64,000 nt of DNA from Prauserella aidingensis (GCF_024171865.1 NZ_JAMTCN010000006.1:62001-126000); one strand, 5' to 3'. Positions 18,997-31,254 are shown, numbered from the stretch's first letter. Translations and numbers: made by a program. Notes: generated by a model not told the origin, from the letters alone.

Positions 18997-19338
18997 TCAG
19001 GATTCGTCGCGCTTGGCCTGTTCGCCGGATGCCGCCGACACGGTCTCGGCCCCGCTCGCCGCGTCCCCGGTCCCGTCCCCGTCGCCATCGCCATCGCTCG
19101 GTCCGGACGAGTCCCCGCCGGAGTCGCCATCGGCGTCGGCGAAGCTCGCGGGGACTCGCTTGAGGTGCTTGGTCATCGACCGCACCAGGAACACGACCGC
19201 GATCAGGAACACCAGCATCAGCAGGAGCCCGACCGGGGAGGACTTGCCGAAGTCCTGTCCCTGCCCGCCGGTGTCCTGCTGCTGGGCCAGAACCTCGGTC
19301 GCCGCCATGGCCGGACCGGTCATCGCCGCAGGCAACAT
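18997..19338 (-). CDS. Small membrane protein co-translated with mca
   Basis: 113 residues: a short N-terminus, one hydrophobic helix (VGLLLMLVFLIAVVFLV, about residues 36-52), then a basic stretch (TKHLKRVPA) and a long acidic Gly/Asp/Ser-rich tail predicted to be disordered in the cytoplasm. The start ATG overlaps the mca stop as TGATG, so the two are translationally coupled. It occupies the place of Rv1083 after mca in M. tuberculosis. No function is known to me. Confidence 0.75.
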   Translation of the reverse strand: MLPAAMTGPAMAATEVLAQQQDTGGQGQDFGKSSPVGLLLMLVFLIAVVFLVRSMTKHLKRVPASFADADGDSGGDSSGPSDGDGDGDGTGDAASGAETVSAASGEQAKRDES

Positions 19339-20270
19339 CAGGGGTTCACCTTCTCTCGCACGCCCGCGAACAGATCGTCCTCCGGAACGGTGCTGTCGAC
19401 AAGCGAGCGGGCGAGTTCGTACTCCTCGGTCGGCCACAGCCTGCGCTGCGTCTCGAGCGGGACGGCGAACCACCGGCTGGTCGGATCGATCTGGGTCGCG
19501 TGCGCACGCAGGGCGTCGTCACGCTGCTCGAAGTGCTCCGAGCACGGCACCTGGGTGGTCACCCGCTCCATAATGTCGGGCTTGTCCGGGTCCCACCGTT
19601 CCAGCCACTCCGCCCACGGCGATTCCTGCCCGGCCTCGAGCAGCGCCTCGTGGAACGCGGTGATGCGGGCGCGGGAGAAGCCGTGGACGTAGTAGACCTT
19701 CGACGCCTGCCACGGCTCGCCCGCGTCGGGGAACCGGTCCGGGTCGGCCGCGGCGTCGAACGCGGCCATCGACACCTCGTGCGTGCGGATGTGATCCGGG
19801 TGCGGGTAGCCGCCGTTCTCGTCGTAAGTGATCACGACGTGCGGCCGGAACTCCCGCATGACCCGCACGAGGGCCTCGGTCGGCTCCTCGAGCGGCACCC
19901 GCGCGAAGCAGCCCTCGGGCAGCGGCGGCAGCGGGTCGCCCTCGGGCAGCCCCGAGTCGACGAAGCCGAGCCAGCGGTGCTGCACACCGAGGACCTTCGC
20001 GGCGGTGGCCATCTCCTCACGCCGGATCTCGTCCATGTGCTCGTGCACCTCGGGCCGGTCCATCGCCGGGTTGAGCACGTCACCGGCTTCACCGCCGGTG
20101 CAGGTCACGACCATGACGTCGGCACCCTCGGCCACGTACCGGGCCATGGTGGCCGCGCCCTTGCTCGACTCGTCGTCGGGGTGGGCGTGCACGGCCATCA
20201 GCCGCAAGCCCTTGCTCGCCGCCTCCGCCTGCCCGGCTTCGACCGGTCCCGTTCCGTTCGATCCAGTCAT
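19338..20270 (-). CDS. mca: Mycothiol S-conjugate amidase
   Basis: 310-residue zinc amidase of the LmbE/PIG-L family. Metal ligands are in [11 protein letters not shown] near the N-terminus and in HPDHIRTHE in the middle. The enzyme cleaves mycothiol S-conjugates to a mercapturic acid and GlcN-Ins in detoxification. It is called Mca rather than the paralogous deacetylase MshB because of its length, the C-terminal segment ([14 protein letters not shown], then [14 protein letters not shown]), and the neighbours DUF4307 and greA, as in the Rv1080c-Rv1083 block of M. tuberculosis. The ATG at 20270 is used; an internal [10 protein letters not shown] start would remove only the disordered lead. Confidence 0.93.
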   Translation of the reverse strand: MTGSNGTGPVEAGQAEAASKGLRLMAVHAHPDDESSKGAATMARYVAEGADVMVVTCTGGEAGDVLNPAMDRPEVHEHMDEIRREEMATAAKVLGVQHRWLGFVDSGLPEGDPLPPLPEGCFARVPLEEPTEALVRVMREFRPHVVITYDENGGYPHPDHIRTHEVSMAAFDAAADPDRFPDAGEPWQASKVYYVHGFSRARITAFHEALLEAGQESPWAEWLERWDPDKPDIMERVTTQVPCSEHFEQRDDALRAHATQIDPTSRWFAVPLETQRRLWPTEEYELARSLVDSTVPEDDLFAGVREKVNP

Positions 20271-20536
20271 GACCGACCAGACCCCTCTCACACCTGTGCT
20301 GTATCCGCTGCTGTCCACTGCCGTGCGCCGGCGTACTGCCTTCCGCCGACACACAGGGTCGTGCCCGCCGGCGTCACCTCCCACGCCCCGGTGCGCGCGG
20401 CCTCACCGGCACGATCCCCGGGCCGGCCCGCAGACCCCGGAGCCCGCACCCGGCAGGCCTCCCCGGATACTCGTAACGCCGGGGACGACATCCATCTTCC
20501 TGGTAGCCACGACAGTCCCGACCGGAGGCCTCCGTT

Positions 20537-21031
20537 TTGCCCGAGGAGCCGACACCCGACGACGCCGCGGCCGACACGCAGGCGGCCGGTGCGCCGCAGC
20601 CGGACCCGCAACACGCCCGGGACCGGTTGGCCGACCGATACGGTGCCGCGCGCACGCCGAAGCGACGCCGCGGCCGGTGGCAGGTGTGGACGTTCACCGC
20701 GATCGCGCTGGTCGTGAGCGGTGTCGCCGCCTATGTCGGGTATCAGAACCTCGCGGGAGCACCCATCGACGCCCAGCGCGTGACGTACGAGGAGCGGCCG
20801 GGCGACGCCGTGCAGATCACCATCGACGTCTCGCGCAACGACCCCGACCGAGAGGGAGTGTGCATTGTACGTGCGCGCAACCGCTCCGGCCAGGAAAGTG
20901 GGCGGAAAGAGATCCTGGTCGCACCGGGCCGGGAACGCGTCTCCACGGTGATCCAGAGCATCGGCCGACCCGTCACGGCGGACGTCTACGGCTGCAGCTA
21001 CGATATTCCGCAATATCTGTCAAGCCCCTAG
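20537..21031 (+). CDS. DUF4307 domain-containing membrane protein
   Basis: 164 residues: an acidic/proline N-terminal cytoplasmic stretch, basic residues (TPKRRRGRWQ), one transmembrane helix (about 49-67), and an extracytoplasmic beta-rich domain with two cysteines (GVCIVRARN and DVYGCSYD) that could form a disulphide. The start is a TTG at 20537 with GGAGG nine bases upstream; no ATG or GTG with a comparable site is nearby. It lies between mca and greA as in M. tuberculosis (Rv1081c). The function is unknown. Confidence 0.85.
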   Translation: MPEEPTPDDAAADTQAAGAPQPDPQHARDRLADRYGAARTPKRRRGRWQVWTFTAIALVVSGVAAYVGYQNLAGAPIDAQRVTYEERPGDAVQITIDVSRNDPDREGVCIVRARNRSGQESGRKEILVAPGRERVSTVIQSIGRPVTADVYGCSYDIPQYLSSP

Positions 21032-21106
21032 CGGCCAACGGAGTGAAACGAGCGCCGAGTGTCCGACGGCAATTGCGTTGAGCGGCATTCGGCGGCTGTT
21101 TCGTGC

Positions 21107-21145
21107 TACGCTCGACCATCGGCACGGTCCTAGCGGGGCCGTGTC
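21107..21145 (+). promoter_or_regulatory. greA promoter -10 and leader hairpin
   Basis: TACGCT (21107-21112) is a likely -10. The RNA would begin just upstream of a hairpin at 21121-21142 (GGCACGG with CCGTGTC, loop around TAGCGG) followed by TCTTTCC. The remaining leader to the greA start is about 75 nt. The hairpin-plus-pyrimidine arrangement could cause early termination or pausing, which GreA itself relieves. Confidence 0.4.
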
Positions 21146-21218
21146 TTTCCTTATTTGACACCGCGCCGCCAGGCGTGGCGGCCGGCCTGCACACCCAGGC
21201 TCGGCAGGCTAGGAGGAG

Positions 21219-21719
21219 ATGGTGACCGTGAGCGACACCAAGGTGACCTGGCTGACCCAGGATGCCTACGACAGGCTCAAGAGCGAGCTCGATGAGTTGA
21301 TCGAGAATCGTCCGGTCATCGCCGCGAAGATCAACGACAGCCGCGAGGAAGGCGACCTCAAGGAGAACGGTGGCTACCACGCGGCCCGCGAGGAACAGGG
21401 CCAGCAGGAAGCCCGCATCCGTCACCTGCAGGAGCTCCTGCGCAATGCCAAGGTCGGCGAGGCTCCGTCCAACAACGGAGTCGCCGAGCCGGGCATGGTG
21501 CTGACCATCCAGTACGACGGCGATGACGATTCCGAGACGTTCCTGCTCGCGACACGTGAGGAAGGCGGCGGGGGCGAGCTCGAGATCTACTCGCCGGACT
21601 CGCCACTGGGGCAGGCGTTGCTCGGTGCCAAGGAGGGCGAGACGCGGGAGTACCCGCTGCCCAACGGCAAGACCGAGAAGGTCAAGCTGCTCAAGGCGGT
21701 TCCCTACAGCGCCAGCTGA
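21219..21719 (+). CDS. greA: Transcription elongation factor GreA
   Basis: 166 residues, normal for GreA. An N-terminal antiparallel coiled coil (about residues 5-80) carries [20 protein letters not shown]-type signature residues, with the acidic DL(K)EN at the tip. A C-terminal FKBP-like domain ends in [15 protein letters not shown]. It binds in the RNA polymerase secondary channel and stimulates cleavage of backtracked RNA. AGGAGG lies only two bases from the ATG at 21219; GTG codons three and nine bases further in are better spaced, so the true start may be 21222 or 21228. A hairpin terminator follows the gene. Confidence 0.95.
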   Translation: MVTVSDTKVTWLTQDAYDRLKSELDELIENRPVIAAKINDSREEGDLKENGGYHAAREEQGQQEARIRHLQELLRNAKVGEAPSNNGVAEPGMVLTIQYDGDDDSETFLLATREEGGGGELEIYSPDSPLGQALLGAKEGETREYPLPNGKTEKVKLLKAVPYSAS

Positions 21720-21741
21720 CGGGGATCACCCCAGCGACCAC

Positions 21742-21780
21742 GAACGGCGCGTCCCGGCTCACAGTCGGGGCGCGCCGTTC
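21742..21780 (+). terminator. greA hairpin terminator
   Basis: GAACGGCGCGTCCCG pairs with CGGGGCGCGCCGTTC (one G-T pair) around a 9-base loop, 22 bp after the greA stop. The stem is followed by GTCG and no T run. Confidence 0.7.
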
Positions 21781-21851
21781 GTCGCATCGGGCTGCGGGCC
21801 GGTTCCCGCTTCCGCAGGTCGGTGGCGGACGCCTCTGCCACGCTGGTGCCC

Positions 21852-22658
21852 ATGAGCGCCGAGTTGCCCATCTGCCTCACCTGCGGGACGCAGTACGCCG
21901 AACCGCGGCCGGACTGTCCGATCTGCGAGGACGAACGCCAGTACGTGCCGCCCTCCGGCCAGCAGTGGACGAACCTGGCCCGGCTGCGCGAAGCCGGCTA
22001 CACGGTCGCCGTCGAACAGCAGGCCCCCGGCGTGTACGGCGTCGGCACCCGCGAGCGGTTCGGGATCGGCCAGCGAGCGCTCGTCGTGCCCGCAGCATCG
22101 GGGAACGTGCTGTGGGACTGTGTCGCCTACCTGGACGACGAGATGATCCGCCGGGTCACCGAGCTCGGCGGGATCACGGCGATCGCGATCAGCCACCCGC
22201 ACTACTACACGACGATGGTCGACTGGGCCGACGCGTTCGACGTCCCCATCCACCTGCACGAACGCGACCGCCCATGGGTCGGCAGGCCGAGCGGGCGGAT
22301 CCGGTTCTGGGAGGGCGACACGCTGCGTCTCGCCGACGACCTGACCCTCGTCAATCTCGGCGTCCACTTCGCGGGCGGAACCGTGCTGCACTGGAGTGAC
22401 GGCGCCGCGGGCAAGGGCGCCCTGTTCTCGGGCGACATCGTGCAGGTCGTGCCGAACCGCGAGCTCGTCGCGTTCATGTACAGCTACCCGAACCACATCC
22501 CCGAGCGGCCCAGCGTCGTCCGGCGCGCCGGGGAACTGCTCGCCGGGTTCGCGTTCGACGACATCTACGGCGCCTGGTGGGACGCGACGATCACCGGCGG
22601 GGCGAGCCGGGTCGTCGACCGGTCGGTGGCGCGCTACCTGGAGCAGACCGCAGGCTGA
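21852..22658 (+). CDS. MBL-fold metallo-hydrolase with N-terminal zinc ribbon
   Basis: 268 residues. An N-terminal four-cysteine knuckle (ICLTCGTQ, then CPICEDERQ) precedes a metallo-beta-lactamase fold. The HxH motif is seen as ISHPHYYTTMVDW, with a later GVHFAGGTVLHW and FSGDIVQVVPNR. The full HxHxDH is degenerate because its second half reads YYTTMVDW, so metal binding may be altered. The substrate is unknown. The ATG at 21852 leads straight into the zinc knuckle. It is read in the same direction as the downstream molybdoenzyme operon, with 133 bp between, so it may or may not be part of that operon. Confidence 0.82.
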   Translation: MSAELPICLTCGTQYAEPRPDCPICEDERQYVPPSGQQWTNLARLREAGYTVAVEQQAPGVYGVGTRERFGIGQRALVVPAASGNVLWDCVAYLDDEMIRRVTELGGITAIAISHPHYYTTMVDWADAFDVPIHLHERDRPWVGRPSGRIRFWEGDTLRLADDLTLVNLGVHFAGGTVLHWSDGAAGKGALFSGDIVQVVPNRELVAFMYSYPNHIPERPSVVRRAGELLAGFAFDDIYGAWWDATITGGASRVVDRSVARYLEQTAG

Positions 22659-22791
22659 CGGCGCGGCACGACGAGGTCCCGCCCGCGACCCGGCGCGCCG
22701 ACGACGCACGCCCGTACGCGGTCGACGTTTGGCGGAGCTGAACGACGGGGTACTGCGCGGTCTGCACCGCCGACAGGAGCCGGAGCGGGAC

Positions 22792-25320
22792 ATGACGGAC
22801 CGTATCGCCGACATCTGGGGCCAGCGAACTCCCTATGCCCGGGACACCGCGTGGCCGGTACGCCTCGATCAGCACCTGCAGGAGGGGGTGTCCGAGTCCG
22901 ACGTGCAGCATTGGGTGCAGTCGGCCTGTGTGCTCTGCAGCAACGGTTGTGCCTGCGACATCGCCGTCAAGGACGGGCGCATGGTCGGTGTTCGTGGCCG
23001 CGGCGGGGACGTCGTCAACCACGGCAGGCTGGGGCCGAAGGGGCTGTACGGCTCGTGGCAGTGGAACGGACGGGACCGCCTCACCCGTCCGTTGATCCGC
23101 GAGCACGGCGAACTGGTCGAGACCGACTGGAACACCGCGATGGACCGGATAGTGCAGCGGTCCCGGCACCTCCTCGACGAGGTGGGGTCGTCGTCGCACG
23201 GCTTCTACACCAGCGGGCAGCTCTTTCTCGAGGAGTACTACACGCTCGGCGTGATCGGCAAAGCGGGACTGGGCACACCGCACATGGACGGCAACACCCG
23301 GTTGTGCACGGCGACCGCCGCAGCGGCGATGAAGGAGAGCTTCGGCTCCGACGGCCAGCCGGGCAGCTACACCGACATCGACTCCTGTGACGCGCTCTTC
23401 CTGTTCGGACACAACATGGCCGAAACGCAGACGGTTCTGTGGATGCGGGTTCTCGACCGGCTGCACGGCCCCGACCGGCCGCGGATCGTCGCGGTCGACC
23501 CGCGGCGCACCAAGGTCGCGGACGCCGCGGTCGAGTCCGGCGGTGTACATCTCGCACCATTGCCCGGCACGAATCTGGCCCTGATGAACGGCCTGGTGAA
23601 CCAGCTGATCACGCAGGGGTGGGTGGACGAGGAGTACGTGTCGGCCCACACGCTCGGCTTCGAGGAGCTGGCGCGCACCGTCGAGCCCTACACGGCGGAG
23701 AAGGTGGGCGAGATCTGCCGGGTGCCACCGGACGACCTCCGGCGAGCAGCCGAGATCTTCGGAACCTCGGAGCGGGTGCTGTCCACCGTCCTGCAAGGCT
23801 TCTACCAGTCCCACCAGGCGACCGCCTCGTCGTGTCAGGTGAACAACCTGCATCTGCTCCGTGGGCTGCTCGGCCGGCCGGGGTGCGGCGTGCTCCAGAT
23901 GAACGGGCAACCCACCGCGCAGAACACCCGCGAGTGCGGTGCCGACGGCGACCTGCCCGGGTTCCGCAACTGGGAGAACCCGAACCACATCGACCAACTG
24001 GCCGAGTTGTGGAACGTGGACCCGCTCGTCATCCCCCACTGGGCCCCGCCGACGCACGCCATGCAGATCTGGCGGTACGTGGAGCAGGGCTCCATCGACT
24101 TCCTGTGGATCTCGGCCACCAACCCCGCGGCCTCGATGCCCGAACTGCCCCGCATCCGGAACATCCTCGGCCGCGAGGAGCTGTTCCTCGTCGTCCAGGA
24201 CGGTTTTCCCAACGAGACCACCGAGTTCGCCGACGTGGTGCTGCCCGCCGCGATGTGGGGCGAGAAGCAGGGCACGTTCACCAACGTCGACCGGACGGTC
24301 CACCTGTCGGAGAAAGCCGTCGACCCTCCCGGTGCGGCTCGCAGCGACCTGGACATCTTCCTCGACTACGCGCGGCGGATGGACCTGCGCGACCGGGACG
24401 GCGAACCGCTCGTCACGTGGCACGACCCGGAAAGCGCCTTCGAGGCGTGGAAGGAGTGCACGCGGGGGAGGCCGTGCGACTACACGGGACTGTCCTACGA
24501 CAAGCTCCGCGGTGGCAGTGGAGTGCCCTGGCCCTGCAATGCGGAGAATCCCGACGGCAGCGACCGGCTCTACGCCGACGGCGTGTTCCCCACTGCTCCG
24601 GAGGTGTGCGAGAGCTACGGGCACGACCTGCTCACCGGCGGTGCGACCCCACCGACGAACTACCGGGCCGACAGACCCGACGGCCGGGCCTTTCTCAAGA
24701 CCGCGGAGTACACGCCCGCCCCGGAGGTGCCGAGCGAGGAGTACCCCTACGTCTGCACGACCGGGCGCACGGTCTACCACTTCCACACGCGGACCAAGAC
24801 CGGCCGCGCGGCGCAGCTGCGCACGGCTGCCCCGGAGCCCTGGGTCGAACTCTCGCCGGGCGACGCCGAGGCGTTGGACGTCGCCGAGGGAGACCTGGTG
24901 CGGGTCGAGTCCCGCCGTGGTGCGATGGAGGCCCCGGCGAGGGTCGGGCGCGGACGCGACGGCACCGTGTTCCTCCCGTTCCACTACGGATACTGGGACA
25001 CCGCCGGCTCCGACGGGCAGTCGAGGGCTGCGAACGAGTTGACGCAGACCGAGTGGGATCCCGTGTCCAAGCAGCCGCTGTTCAAGGTCTCGGCCGTCCG
25101 GGTCACCAAGCTCGCGCCGGGGCGGGGCTGCGCTCCGGCTCCGACCACCACCGCTTCCGCGCCGCACGATCCGGCGGCCGTACCCGCGACCCGGGGCGAT
25201 CAGGGGTCCGAGACGCGAGAGGACCCCGGCGTCGCCGATCCACCGGGCCGGGCGCCGACCCCGGAGCACACCCCCGGCGTGCCGCAGCCCGTGTCGCCGC
25301 ACGCCGCACGGAGGAGGTGA
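22792..25320 (+). CDS. Molybdopterin oxidoreductase (assimilatory nitrate reductase/formate dehydrogenase-like catalytic subunit)
   Basis: 842 residues. The N-terminal iron-sulphur motif reads SACVLCSNGCACDI, but the usual fourth cysteine is replaced in NHGRLGPKG (normally GRLCxKG). The molybdenum ligand is probably the cysteine in NTRLCTATAAAAMKESFG, as in NapA/NasA-type enzymes. Molybdopterin-binding segments follow (FLFGHNMAETQTV, VDPRRTK, ISATNPAASMPELP), and a C-terminal dinucleotide-binding barrel (from about 660) ends in FHYGYWDT. The last about 70 residues are Pro/Ala/Thr-rich and probably disordered. The ATG at 22792 has a GGAG-rich upstream region; a TTG about 21 codons earlier is possible. 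It is three bases from the next gene, so they form an operon. Confidence 0.88.
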   Translation: MTDRIADIWGQRTPYARDTAWPVRLDQHLQEGVSESDVQHWVQSACVLCSNGCACDIAVKDGRMVGVRGRGGDVVNHGRLGPKGLYGSWQWNGRDRLTRPLIREHGELVETDWNTAMDRIVQRSRHLLDEVGSSSHGFYTSGQLFLEEYYTLGVIGKAGLGTPHMDGNTRLCTATAAAAMKESFGSDGQPGSYTDIDSCDALFLFGHNMAETQTVLWMRVLDRLHGPDRPRIVAVDPRRTKVADAAVESGGVHLAPLPGTNLALMNGLVNQLITQGWVDEEYVSAHTLGFEELARTVEPYTAEKVGEICRVPPDDLRRAAEIFGTSERVLSTVLQGFYQSHQATASSCQVNNLHLLRGLLGRPGCGVLQMNGQPTAQNTRECGADGDLPGFRNWENPNHIDQLAELWNVDPLVIPHWAPPTHAMQIWRYVEQGSIDFLWISATNPAASMPELPRIRNILGREELFLVVQDGFPNETTEFADVVLPAAMWGEKQGTFTNVDRTVHLSEKAVDPPGAARSDLDIFLDYARRMDLRDRDGEPLVTWHDPESAFEAWKECTRGRPCDYTGLSYDKLRGGSGVPWPCNAENPDGSDRLYADGVFPTAPEVCESYGHDLLTGGATPPTNYRADRPDGRAFLKTAEYTPAPEVPSEEYPYVCTTGRTVYHFHTRTKTGRAAQLRTAAPEPWVELSPGDAEALDVAEGDLVRVESRRGAMEAPARVGRGRDGTVFLPFHYGYWDTAGSDGQSRAANELTQTEWDPVSKQPLFKVSAVRVTKLAPGRGCAPAPTTTASAPHDPAAVPATRGDQGSETREDPGVADPPGRAPTPEHTPGVPQPVSPHAARRR

Positions 25321-25323
25321 ACC

Positions 25324-28156
<2,833 letters not shown>

Positions 28157-28174
28157 CCCGAGGGAGGGAGAAAA

Positions 28175-28351
28175 GCTCCCAAGGGCACCTTGGTTGCACT
28201 GGACGCGCCGAATCCTCCCCTCACGCGCGGCAACGGCGCTGCGGCAGCGCTTCCACCGCGAGGGAAGATTCGGCCCGCCAGCCCATCCGCCAGCCCTCAC
28301 GGGTACGTCGGCACTGGCTGCGTTCGATGCACCACGGTGCCCTTGGGGGCA
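28175..28351. repeat. Long imperfect inverted repeat, copy 2 of 2
   Basis: The outer arms (CTCCCAAGGGCACC...TGGTTGCA and the complement of GGTGCCCTTGGGGGCAC) and inner arms (CGAATCCTCCCCTC with the complement of GAGGGAAGATTCGG) match those of 4677-4802. Extra sequence between the right inner and outer arms makes this copy about 50 bp longer. It lies 18 bp after hppD and 13 bp before the convergent ilvA stop. Confidence 0.8.
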
Positions 28352-28364
28352 CTACCGTGCGTGA

Positions 28365-29588
28365 TCAGTGGTCGGCGGAGGCCACGGTGTAGCCGGCGCG
28401 CTGCAGTTCGGCGATCACGTCGTCGCAGTGCTCCGGACCGCGCGTCTCCAGTTTCAGCGCCACCTCGACCTCGCCGATGCCGAGCCTGCCCGAGATGCGG
28501 GAGTGCTCGATGTCGACGATGTTCGCGCCGAGCTCGCTCATCCGCGTCACCACACCGGCCAGCGAACCGGGCCGGTCCGGCACCCACAGCCGCACGTACA
28601 GGTACCGCGCCGCGGCCGTCATACCGTGCTGGATGATCTGCATCAGCAGGAGCGGATCGACGTTCCCACCGGACAGCACCGCCACGACCGGCGGTTCGAA
28701 CGCACCCTCGTGCTCGAGCAGCGCCGCCACCGGCGCCGCACCCGCGGGTTCGACGACGAGTTTGCGCCGCTCCAGACAGTTCAGTACCGCCCGTGACAGC
28801 GCTTCCTCCCCGACCGTCACGACGTCGTCCACCAACTCCGTCACGTGTTCGAACGTCAGCTCCCCCGGCCGGGCCACCGCGATCCCGTCGGCGAGCGTCT
28901 GCGTGCTGTCCAGCCCCACCGGTGCGCCCGCGGCCAGGGACGGCGGGAACGCGGCCGCGGAGTCGGCCTGCACCCCGACGAGCTGCACGTCGGGCCTGCT
29001 CGCCTTGACGGCACTCGCCACACCCGACACGAGCCCGCCGCCGCCGGTGGACACCAGCACCGTGCCGACGTCCGGCACCTGCTCGAGGATCTCCAGTCCG
29101 ACCGTGCCCTGACCTGCGATGACATCGGGGTGATCGAACGGGTGGATGAACACCGCACCGGTACGTTCCGCGAACTCGGCCGCCCCCGCGAATGCCTCCT
29201 CGAACGCCGTGCCCACGAGATGGACGTCGGCGCCGTACCCGCGCGTGGCGGCGACCTTCGGCAGCGGCGCCTTCCGCGACATGAACACGGTCGCCTGCGT
29301 GCCGACCAGCGACGCCGCCAGGGCGACGCCCTGCGCGTGGTTGCCCGCACTCGCCGCGACGACCCCGCGAGCGCGTTCCTCCGCGGAGAGCTCGTGGATC
29401 CGCGTGTACGCGCCCCGCACCTTGAACGAACCCGTGCGCTGGAGGTTCTCACATTTCAGGTGGACCGGACCGCCGAACGTGTCGGCGAACTCACGCGCGT
29501 GCTCCATCGGGGTGACGCGGACGACGCCGCTGAGCAGGTCCCGCGCGTGCTGGATGCGGTCAAGGTCGACGAGCCGCGTGGCGGTCAT
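28365..29588 (-). CDS. ilvA: Threonine ammonia-lyase (threonine dehydratase)
   Basis: 407-residue PLP fold-type II enzyme that deaminates threonine to 2-oxobutyrate for isoleucine synthesis or catabolism. The PLP lysine is K56 in TGSFKVRGAY. The phosphate-binding loop is ASAGNHAQGVALA, and SGGNVDP binds near the ring nitrogen. A single C-terminal ACT domain (about 325-407: YLYVRLWVPDRPGSLAGV) indicates the short, TdcB-like allosteric form. The ATG at 29588 has GGAGGGAG about 14 bases upstream, a wide spacing. It is transcribed divergently from the next small membrane-protein gene. Confidence 0.92.
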   Translation of the reverse strand: MTATRLVDLDRIQHARDLLSGVVRVTPMEHAREFADTFGGPVHLKCENLQRTGSFKVRGAYTRIHELSAEERARGVVAASAGNHAQGVALAASLVGTQATVFMSRKAPLPKVAATRGYGADVHLVGTAFEEAFAGAAEFAERTGAVFIHPFDHPDVIAGQGTVGLEILEQVPDVGTVLVSTGGGGLVSGVASAVKASRPDVQLVGVQADSAAAFPPSLAAGAPVGLDSTQTLADGIAVARPGELTFEHVTELVDDVVTVGEEALSRAVLNCLERRKLVVEPAGAAPVAALLEHEGAFEPPVVAVLSGGNVDPLLLMQIIQHGMTAAARYLYVRLWVPDRPGSLAGVVTRMSELGANIVDIEHSRISGRLGIGEVEVALKLETRGPEHCDDVIAELQRAGYTVASADH

Positions 29589-29697
29589 GACTGTGACGAC
29601 TCTCCCTCCGATATAGGAGCTTCCGTGTATGTCGCGCGTAAGCGTTGGGTACCCTGGAGCCGAACCAGGGGGACGAACACACGACCGGAGGAACAGC

Positions 29698-29973
29698 ATG
29701 GCACGGCCGTCGGTACCGCGAGACGCACGCTCGCAGGGCCGTGTCACACCGCTGCTCGCCGGCATCGTGTCGGCCATGGCCCTCGCGGGCGCAGCCGTGT
29801 TCACGGTCGGCTACGCCTCGTGCGGCGACCCCGGGCAGTACGTACGGCACGCCGACAACGTGCACTTCATCGGCGGCTGCGTGGACGGCGAGGACCTGCC
29901 CGCAACCGGGCCCGGCGACCAGCGCGGCCCGGCCGGCGGCGACGACGAGGCGCCGCGCAACTACCGGCCGTAG
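29698..29973 (+). CDS. Small single-pass membrane or secreted protein
   Basis: 91 residues: a basic N-terminus, one hydrophobic helix (about 18-40: LLAGIVSAMALAGAAVFTVG) and an exported tail with two cysteines (SCGDPGQY and GGCVDGED) and a Pro/Gly/Asp-rich end. It may be a membrane-anchored or signal-peptide-bearing protein. The start is secure: GGAGG lies seven bases before the ATG, and a TACCCT -10 sits around 29650. I do not recognise a family. Confidence 0.75.
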   Translation: MARPSVPRDARSQGRVTPLLAGIVSAMALAGAAVFTVGYASCGDPGQYVRHADNVHFIGGCVDGEDLPATGPGDQRGPAGGDDEAPRNYRP

Positions 29974-29987
29974 CCGTCGCCGGAGGG

Positions 29988-31145
29988 TCAGGCCAACGCC
30001 TGGCGCAGGTCGTCGACGAGGTCGTCGGCGTCCTCGATGCCCACCGACAGCCGCACCAGTTCCGCGGGTACCTGCAGCAGCGACCCCTCGGCCGACGCGT
30101 GCGTCATGCGTCCCGGGTGTTCGATCAGCGATTCGACCCCGCCGAGCGACTCGGCCAGGATGAACACGTTCGTGCCCGCGGCGGCCTTCAACGCGGCCTG
30201 CTCGCCGTCGACGTGGTCGAACGCGACCATCCCGCCGAACCGGCGCATCTGCTTCGCCGCGACGTCGTGTCCGGGGTGCTCGGCCAGGCCCGGGTAGTAC
30301 ACGCGCGAGACCTTCGGGTGGTCCTGCAGCATCGCGGCGATGCGTTCGGCGTTGTCGCAGTGCCGTTCCATCCGCACCGACAGGGTCTTCAGCCCGCGCA
30401 GCGTCAGCCACGCGTCGAAGGCGCCCGGCACCGCACCCGCCGAGTTGCGCAGGAAGAACAGCTGTTCCCGCAGGTCGTCGTCGCCGGTTACGACCGCGCC
30501 GCCGACCACGTCGGAGTGCCCGCCGAGGTACTTCGTCGTCGAGTGCACGACGACGTCGGCACCCAGGTCGAGGGGTGTCTGCAGGTACGGCGTCGCGAAC
30601 GTGTTGTCCACGACCAGCTTCGCTCCGCCCTCGTGGGCGATGCCCGCGAGGGCGGTGATGTCGGAGATGCCCAGCAACGGGTTGGTGGGCGACTCGCACC
30701 AGACGAGCTTCGTCTCCGGGCGCATCGCGGCCCGCACCTCGTCGACATCGGACAGGTGGGCGACGCTGTAGGTGACGCCCCAGCCGGTGAGGACCTTGTC
30801 GATGAGACGAAAGGTTCCGCCGTAGACGTCGTTGCCGAGGACCAGGTGGTCGCCGGGCCGCAGCGTGGTGCGCAGCACGGCGTCACTCGCGGCCATGCCC
30901 GAACCGAACGCCAGCGCGTGACGGCCGTTCTCCAGCGCGGCGAGCGCCTCCTCGAGGGCGGTGCGCGTCGGGTTGGCGGTGCGCGAGTACTCGTAGTCGC
31001 CTTCCCGGGTGCCGCCGACACCGTCCTGGGCGTACGTGGAGGTCTGGTAGATCGGCACGATGACCGACCCGGTTCGCGGGTCGGGCTCCTGACCGGTGTG
31101 AATGGCGCGGGTGGAGAAGCCGGTGTCGGCGGATTCGTGGGACAT
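29988..31145 (-). CDS. metB: Cystathionine gamma-synthase/lyase
   Basis: 385 residues, PLP fold-type I (Cys/Met metabolism family). The PLP lysine is K205 in HSTTKYLGGHSD; YEYSRTANPTR and the C-terminal RLSVGIEDADDLVDDL are diagnostic. It joins O-activated homoserine with cysteine, or cleaves cystathionine; actinobacterial MetB often does both. With cbs three genes away it forms a transsulfuration locus. The ATG at 31145 lies six bases from a TAGGGT -10 (31152-31157), so it is probably leaderless. It corresponds to Rv1079 in M. tuberculosis. Confidence 0.93.
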   Translation of the reverse strand: MSHESADTGFSTRAIHTGQEPDPRTGSVIVPIYQTSTYAQDGVGGTREGDYEYSRTANPTRTALEEALAALENGRHALAFGSGMAASDAVLRTTLRPGDHLVLGNDVYGGTFRLIDKVLTGWGVTYSVAHLSDVDEVRAAMRPETKLVWCESPTNPLLGISDITALAGIAHEGGAKLVVDNTFATPYLQTPLDLGADVVVHSTTKYLGGHSDVVGGAVVTGDDDLREQLFFLRNSAGAVPGAFDAWLTLRGLKTLSVRMERHCDNAERIAAMLQDHPKVSRVYYPGLAEHPGHDVAAKQMRRFGGMVAFDHVDGEQAALKAAAGTNVFILAESLGGVESLIEHPGRMTHASAEGSLLQVPAELVRLSVGIEDADDLVDDLRQALA

Positions 31146-31254
31146 GTGCCCACCCTATTGCGGGCTCCGGCGCCGGACACCCCGACACGGGAAACGACGG
31201 AGCCCCGGCCGCTCGAAAGCGACCGGGGCTCGGGACGTACTGCTCTTCAGGATC

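Noticed and set aside
22396-22791. N-terminal extension of the molybdoenzyme frame
   Set aside because: It overlaps the MBL-fold gene in another frame and lacks similarity; the iron-sulphur motif follows shortly after the ATG at 22792.
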